Shown one piece after another: positions 32,996 to 39,015 of a stretch of DNA of 39,015 bases. Every line of letters begins with the position of its first letter. The stretch's first letter is position 1. Both the position numbers and the translations under genes were made by a program. This DNA comes from Guillardia theta CCMP2712 (taxonomy: Eukaryota > Cryptophyceae > Pyrenomonadales > Geminigeraceae), in contig NW_005434643.1 in the NCBI RefSeq assembly GCF_000315625.1, positions 21,659 through 60,673 of the forward strand, written 5' to 3'. The notes under the pieces were generated by a model that saw only the letters and a list, made by a program, of their open reading frames with translations, did no database searches and was not told the origin of the DNA.

Positions 32996-33384
32996 TTATT
33001 TCCGAGCACCCATACCTACTGCTGGTCCGAAAGATGACAAGGCACCCCTTCGACCTCCCTCCCGGGCGACATTGAATCTTGAGATATGGTTCTGGTAATG
33101 AGATTCGAAAAGTTCTTGTATCGTATCTTTGGTGCTTTGTGTAGTAAAGAATCCCCTGGGGATTGCTGTCTGCCTTTCGAACATTGTTATCACCTCAATT
33201 GAGGGGGACTCGCTCTTCTTATGTGAATTCATTTGAGTAAAGATGGGTCTGATTTCATTGGTGGCATCCATGATCAACGAAAGAACAGGGGCCAAATATC
33301 CGTTTGAGATATCCCCTTGGACCCCACCCCCTAGATTTCTTACCTGACCACCCCCGAATCCCATGCTGCCATCCGCCGAATGCC
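32996..33384 (-). CDS. Hypothetical open frame of mixed composition
   Basis: Minus-strand open frame of 122 residues from ATG 33364, with about seven more in-frame residues upstream. Composition is protein-like and not low-complexity: YLAPVLSLIMDATNEIRPIF, TQMNSHKKSESPSIEVITMF, DTIQELFESHYQNHISRF. It ends SFGPAVGMGARK. No family recognised. It lies between the cNMP gene and GC island 4 and could be a small gene, an exon of an undetected gene, or a remnant of a mobile element. Confidence 0.3.
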
Positions 33385-33489
33385 TTTCCGACCTGTAAAC
33401 CTGCTATATCTATTATTGTTAAGTTTGAAAAATCAGTTCTGTTCCTCCCGTCATCACTCGAAGGAGACGCTTTGGCTGACAGCCTATAA

Positions 33490-34540
33490 TTACCACCCAC
33501 CGGTGCGAACCGACACATCCTACAAAACACACCGCCTTACAAGAAGCCAGACTCTGAGACCGCCGGGCACCGTCACGGCATATAATTTAAGTCAAAGTTT
33601 GCCAGGCGCGGCGGCATCGGTCCCGAGGGCCGGGCCGTAACTAACTTAAGTTAGTACGAGTCGGTGGCACGGACTCAGCCCCGGCCGGGCGCGGACTGTC
33701 AGCAAAAAGTCACACTGCGGCGGCGGCGGTCACGGCAAGTCGGACGGTCACTGATCACACCGGGGCCCGCCCGGGCCGGCCGCGGCGGGCACGGTGCTGC
33801 AAATAGTCCGGGACCAACGAGTCGGGCGCGGCCCGGTGCTGAGCACGGACTCCGAACTGAGCCGGGACTCTTGAAGGCTCACTGCCGCGAGGGTCCCGCC
33901 GGCCGCCGACCCAGCCGGCGCCGGCCGCCGGACTCCAAGTCCGCACTGCAGCTCCCTCGGAGCGCCGGTCCGATGATCGGACACACTGTGTCCGTGTCAG
34001 GCGCGAGCCGCGTGACGGCGTCCGATCATGGCACTCAGACTCGCCAGAGGCAGGCTCACTGGCCTGCCGCTGGCCCGCCGCCGGGCTGAGTCGCCCGGCC
34101 CGCCGGTGCGCCCGGCGGCGGCCGCGGCGCGAGCTCAGCCTGCCAGTGCGCTCGGGCCGGCCCCGGCAGTGCCATCATCATCGGCGGAAGGAGCCTGGCC
34201 TGCCACGGTAGCCGCTCCGGGAGCCTGGCCGCGCCCCGGGCCGCCGGCGGCCGGCGGCCGGCGGCCCCGGCCGGCCCCGGCCCCCGGGCCCCGGCCCCCG
34301 GAGCGGTTCAAGTCGAAGTGGCACTCAGCCCGGCCCGAAGTTCCGAGTTCGAAGTTCTGCCACGGCCCCGGGCCGCCGCCTGCGGCGGACTCCGGCGCCG
34401 CAGGCGGCCCGGGACGCCGTGACACTGGCCCATCAAGTTGAGTAAACAGTGATCGGACGGCTACCGTACCGTGCCAGTGTCGCCCGGCCCGGCCCGGGCC
34501 CAGGCGGCCCGGCGGCGGGCCGGGCTGAACCGTCTTGAAA
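33490..34540. repeat. GC-rich palindromic-word island 4
   Basis: About 1 kb with the same words as islands 1-3. The core at about 34220-34310 is nearly all C/G (GGCCCCGGCCCCCGGGCC-type). Open frames here (for example 33664-34089, 34028-34441) are Ala/Pro/Gly/Arg translation of the composition. It lies between two divergent genes. Confidence 0.7.
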
Positions 34541-34657
34541 ACAGGCTAATAATAAATTGACCGGCCCTTTCAACCGGGGGGGATCTCCTCTATTTTTAAA
34601 AAAGCAGAAATTTGAAATGGTGTGCTGGCTGGGCGTGTGATCATGGACGACAGATGT

Positions 34658-34731
34658 AGAGGAGGAGGAGGAGGAGGAGGAGGAGGAGGAGGAGGAGGAG
34701 GAGGAGGAGGAGGAGGAGGAGGAGGAGGAGG
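34658..34731. repeat. GGA triplet microsatellite
   Basis: Near-perfect GAG/GGA run of about 74 bases upstream of the myosin-like gene. Confidence 0.9.
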
Positions 34732-35004
34732 ATGAGGATGAGGAAGGGTCAGGTGTGCGAGAGAAGAGAATGTGAAAATTCGTGCATATTCGAATATGCC
34801 CTAATATGAGAAGGCCTTCTCAGAGAGGAAAGCAGGCATCGATGTCCTTTATACAAACGGAAGCATGCTTGCGTGAAAACGACATCTTGCCTGATTTTTT
34901 GCATTCTATGAAATGACAAGTATTTTGGCAGATGGTGCAAGATTTCTCTTGTCTCTCAGTCTTTCCAGCCCAAGGCTGAGTCCGTCGTTTCTCTTCGTCT
35001 TCAC
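34732..35004. promoter_or_regulatory. 5' region of the myosin-like gene
   Basis: AT-richer non-coding stretch between the GGA repeat and ATG 35005; presumed promoter and leader. No coding signal. Confidence 0.35.
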
Positions 35005-38000
35005 ATGAGCAACTCAATATGGGTGAGACCCACGGGCGGGCAAAGTTGGGTCGAGGCACAGGTTATCAGCCAGTTGGATGGCGGAAGGTTGAGGGTGAAA
35101 CTCAGCGACGGGTCAGAGTTGACCATGTCAGCAAGAGACATTCACCGCAAAAACCAGCCCGGGCTAGACGCGCCGGACAGTCTCACATCTCTGAAGCATA
35201 TCGACCTTCCCAATGCGCTCCATGCCTTGAGGTTGAGAACTTCTGTGGGAAAGTACGACACTCGTGCTGGGCCATTCCTGCTTTTGTCTGGTGGGCTCGA
35301 GGTCCACAGCAGGAACAGCAGGAGCGACATGGAGCCGTCAACATGCTGTGCTGGGGTCCAGGCGTCGGCCTACGCTCAGAGCGTCTTCTCCATGATGAGA
35401 GTCCGTCGAGATCCTCAGCTGTGCATCATAGAGGGAGGGAGGAGGGAGGAGCGGGCGGCGATGCTGAGATTGATCCTGAGTGGTCTTCTTGCTGAGGGCA
35501 AGCAAGCATGTACGGCTGCTGGAGGTTCGCTGATCGACAAGGTACGTGCTGTCTGTGCTCTGCCGCCTTGTGATGCAAGAAGAAGGTCAAGGCAGCGATG
35601 CACTTGCTGGAAAGCTTGACGACATCCAACTCCACCTCATGCGACAGCGATGGATGCTTCCTCTCCCTGTGAGCTAGAACGCTGCCCATGCTGTCTTGCT
35701 GCTTCATAACCTTGTCCTCAGCGTGCTGGGCTACGAGCATGCGGCATCGGGGCTGGAGCTCTCTGCAGCAGCAGTGAAGCCTCGGCTCGTCGACATGAGG
35801 AGACCATTGATCGCCCCTGGCCATGAAGGATGCTGCAGGTTGACGGAGCAGGTTCTGCAGGCATGCCTGGAGCAGGAGAAGCTCGTTGCGGATATCTGTA
35901 GCATCTCGGATGTATGCCCCAACGCTAGCCAGGTGGGCAGAAACGAGGAGACTCTTGAGGATTGGAAGGAGACGGTCAGTTCGTTGGAGTTGCTGGGGAT
36001 GTCGGAGAGCGAGGTCGAGAGCGTCGTCCGTCATGCTGCCGCGTTGATGGTGTGGTCGTCTGCCGTCTCGGCAATGAAGGAGACTGAGAGTTGCCGGAGC
36101 TCCACTGAGGTGAAGAGAAGGGGAGAAGAGGGGAGAGGAAGGCAGGGCAGGGGAGCCGAGAGGAGGGAACAGGTGGAATGAAGCGAGAGGGAGCAGGCGA
36201 AGAGAGTCAGGAGGAGGGAGAGACGAGGACGGGAAAATGTAGTCTTGTGGGTTCTTCTAGAGACGGGGAGCGAGCAGAGGAAATTGAGGGAACGTGAAGA
36301 GGAGACGACGAGGTGATAAAATGCCGCAGAAGCTTGCTCGAGCCTGGAGGAAGGTGGAAAACCTGCTCTTCTCCACGGGGGAGGAAGCATCCGATGCTGG
36401 AGAGGAATCGCGCGAGGAGATGTCAGGTAAGAGGAGGACGACACGACTGCTAGACCCCTCAGCTTCTTGTCCTCATAGATGCGCTCCTGGGCAACTTCAT
36501 GATGAACGCCGAGGCCTTCGGGTCTTGTTTGTACATGATGATCATCGAGAAAGTCCTCCTAGCCGCTCAAGTGGCCCTGGGGTCAGCAAAGCTCTCAGAG
36601 AATCCTGGCGAAACAGGAGGAGCAGGAGCAGGAGCAGGAGCAGGAGGAGCTGGAGCTGGAGCTGGACTGAGGACCGTCACCATCATCTGCACGAAAGATG
36701 TCTCAGAGTGTGACGCTCCTGCTGCCGACGACCGACGGCCTGCGGGCTCGACGAGTTTCCAGCAACTCGCTGCCAGGCTGATGGACGACCTTTTGCATCA
36801 TCGACTGCAGTCCTGCCTGTCTGCATGGGAGGTAGAGCCCCCCCCCCCCGCTCCTGCTCCTGCTCCTTTCCTAGGACGCGCAATCTCAGATTCTTCCTTC
36901 CTTTTCTCTTTCTCCTCCTTTCCTTTCCCTCCTCCACGCTTCATCGGAGATGGTGAACATTTCCTTTTCAGGATCAATGCAAGAGAGAGCAGATCACGTA
37001 AGCGGCTTACCATACTCTTACTCCCTCCCTCCTTCCCATCTTCCCCTCCCTCCCTCCCTCCCTCCCTCCCTCCCCCTTACTCATCGTTCCTGGTCCAGGT
37101 CTCGCACTGTGTGTCGAGCACGAGGAGGGAAGCATCCCCTGCGTCTCCTGGAGGAAGGAAGTCTCCTCGAGAGGATGAGCAAGTTGACAAGGGCCGCACT
37201 CCCCTCCTCCCGCCTCAGCCTCCTCCCCCATCTGTCCTTGATGGATCAGATGCGGCAGTGGGCAGGGGAAATGGACATCTCTTCCTCCTCCGCCTGTGCT
37301 GCCTTCATCGGGGGCCAGCAGCAGCTCCTGGCTGTGGAGCATGTAGAGCAGCGGCAGGAGTACAGCATGCAGCAGCTGCTGCGCGAAGACTTCTTCTACG
37401 TCCTCCTCGCCCGCTATGCCCAATGGCTGAGGGCAGCGGCGCAGAGGAGAGCAGGAGGCTCCTTCCTCCTCCCCAGGGGTCCCTGCGCGGCCCCGCAGGC
37501 AGACTTGGTTGCTGCGATGAGGAAGGAGCTGATGGAGGTTGAGGAGGAGCTGAACTCGCATGAGCTGCAAAGCACGCGGAGGTTTCTCTGCCTCCAAACG
37601 TGCCAGGAGAGGAACAGCAGATACTTCGACGCGAGCTTCTGTGAGCTGCAGTTGAGGTAGTCCTCTTTACCCCTCGTTCCTCTTCCCTCCTCCCTCCTCC
37701 TGCCCCTCCACGACCTCATCTACTCCATACCCCAAGTCTCTTCCTCTACCGCCGGACCTCTGGTACCCGAGCTCTGTCGTTCCTCACTGCGATCGCAGGA
37801 AGCATCGCGTGGTGGAGGCAAGTCTGCTCGGGAGGGAGGGACTGGACAGGAGCTTCTCACACGAGCTCTTCGTCCATCGCTACCATCCCCTCCTCTTCGG
37901 CCATGGCGTCGTCCCCCCCTCCCATCCCCTCCGTGACTGCTACCTGCTGGGACGCCTGTCCTTGAGCGAGCAGGTCCAGACCGTCCTCACGCACTGCTCC

Positions 38001-39015
38001 TGCTCCTCCTCCCTCTATTGCATCGGGCCGACGAGGATCTTCTTGACCGACTCCCTCCTCTCCCTTCTTGAGGACCTCCGCTCCAAGGTGGTCAAGTCCT
38101 CCGCCAAGGCCCTTGAGAGACACGTCCTTGCATGGCAGTGCAGGAGACGAACAGCGCCTGCAGCTGTGCAGGAAGAGGATGCTTCTTCTTCTTCCTCCTC
38201 CTCCCGTGCTTCGCTCCTTGTTCGGGATCTGGCAGAATGGCCGGCGGATCGCGTGTGTAGTACCTCGCTGAGGGTAACGATCAGCGGGTGTGGCAGCTGC
38301 GGGCAGGTGGAGGCAGCGATCGGCCCAGCTGAAGGCCTGGTGGGAAGAGTGGAGGAGCAGGTAACGTTGACTGTGTGCGAGGGCAGTTTGTGAGTGTGTG
38401 CAGCTGGACAAGACAAGAATGATGATGACGACGATGCTGGAGAAGCTGAAGGGGAGGGGCAGGGAGGGCCAGCTTGAGGTGAAGTCTCTCAGCTGGGAGA
38501 CGCCGGGGCTGACGGTGGGAAGCAGGAGGAAGTGGAGCAGACGAGTGGCAGGATGGCTGAGAAGCTTCGAGAGCTGGAAGAGGTCGACCTGCCTGCTCGA
38601 TCTCCCTCCCTGCTCTTCCCCTCCTCCTTCTCCCTCCTCCCTCTTCCTCCTTCCTCCTCCTCCTCCTCCTCCTCCTCCATCCTCTTTCTTCCTCTCCCCT
38701 TACTTCCTCTTAGGTCTCGACCCATCTCCATGAGGTCCAGCAGGCGGTAGAACGTCACTTGGATCAGAATCTGAAGCAGCAGGCGGTCACGAGAGCGAGC
38801 CTGGAGCAGGTGAAGCACCTCATGCTAAACCTCATGCTCCCCTCCTCTCCCTCCTCTCTACTTGGCTTCTCCCTCTTCTTTTCTTCTCTCCTCTCCCATC
38901 ACCTTTTCCTCTTCTCGTAATTCTCACTCCTTTTTCCCATCCCATTCCCATCCCACCTCTCCTCTCCTCTCCTCTCCTCTCCTCTCCTCTCCTCTCCTCT
39001 CCTCTCCTGTCATAG
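35005..39015 (+). CDS. Myosin-like protein with degenerate nucleotide-binding loops, 3' end beyond the right edge
   Basis: Exons: 35005-35541, 35586-35668, 35722-36109, 36330-36426, 36479-36831, 36972-36997, 37099-37656, 37799-38360, 38404-38478, 38523-38582, 38714-38809, then off the edge; all in phase, 945 residues visible. Myosin features in order: SH3-like start (QSWVEAQVISQLDGGRLRVK, DGSELTMSARDIHRKN), motor entry (DSLTSLKHIDLPNALHALRL, YDTRAGPFLLLSGG), HF-region helix (EDWKETVSSLELLGMSESEV), TSFQQLAARLMDDLLHHRL (matching SFEQLCINYANEKLQQHF), converter (SFSHELFVHRYHPLLF), CIGPTRIFLTD and one IQ-like helix (ALERHVLAWQCRRR), then coiled coil. The P-loop GESGAGKT is replaced by EGGRREER (about 143-150), switch I by NSTSCDSDG, and switch II DIYGFE has no counterpart (KDVSECDAP). 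It is therefore probably not an ATP-driven motor. Class unassigned. Confidence 0.82.
38957..39006. repeat. TCTCC pentamer array at the right edge
   Basis: Perfect tandem TCTCC units in the last visible intron of the myosin-like gene. The window ends in CTGTCATAG, which could be the acceptor of the next exon. Confidence 0.85.

Noticed and set aside
33664-34441. Frames of 137-141 residues in GC island 4
   Set aside because: Same composition artefact as in island 2.
1-39015. CRISPR arrays, bacterial operons or insertion sequences
   Set aside because: No regularly spaced repeats or transposase frames; gene structure is eukaryotic.

Overview
The window looks like nuclear DNA of a photosynthetic protist, most likely a cryptophyte alga close to Guillardia theta. 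The support is as follows. Genes are dense and carry many very short GT-AG introns, mostly 44-120 bases. Coding regions encode eukaryote-only families (kinesin, myosin, Gemin6, eS25). There is a phytochrome fused to a Ser/Thr kinase, a layout I recall being reported from cryptophytes. Two proteins start with a signal peptide followed by a region with Phe at or near the predicted cleavage point, the pattern of cryptophyte plastid presequences. The species is inferred, not proven.

Layout. 240-4112 (-): M13 (neprilysin-type) zinc metallopeptidase, C-terminus off the left edge. 4750-8698 (+): divergent kinesin with a long charged, coiled-coil tail. 9585-10572 (+): ribosomal protein eS25, whose start codon stands alone in exon 1. 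11244-13045 (+): 11-exon membrane-anchored coiled-coil protein of unknown role. 15609-19963 (+): PAS-GAF-PHY-PAS-kinase-RING phytochrome. 20285-22147 (-): multi-span membrane protein with a C-terminal SAM domain and a plastid-type presequence. 24207-27369 (+): PDZ-coiled-coil-armadillo protein. 27578-30196 (-): Regnase/Zc3h12a-like NYN domain plus a cold-shock-like segment, with a presequence. 30625-31313 (+): Gemin6-like SMN-complex protein. 31545-32799 (-): protein with two cyclic-nucleotide-binding domains. 35005 to the right edge (+): myosin-like protein in which all three nucleotide-binding loops are degenerate.

The gene models were built by hand. In each one reading frame was carried across the introns, and nearly every junction closes in phase. 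Two genes need one extra base in a short repeat to stay open (G tract at 3418-3423 read on the minus strand; A pair at 6481-6482). These are probable assembly errors or real frameshifts.

Four very GC-rich islands (about 8780-9290, 13050-14510, 23225-23770, 33490-34540) are built from short palindromic words and lie in intergenic space near gene 5' ends, often beside AT-rich DNA. Many introns and spacers carry purine/pyrimidine microsatellites, including GGAGA/TCTCC pentamers, TCC/GGA triplets and TCCTCG hexamers.

The genes do not form a single pathway. The most striking one is the phytochrome, which joins a red-light sensor, a kinase and a RING E3-type domain in one predicted polypeptide of about 1285 residues. 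Several neighbours are motor- or enzyme-like proteins whose usual catalytic residues have been replaced.
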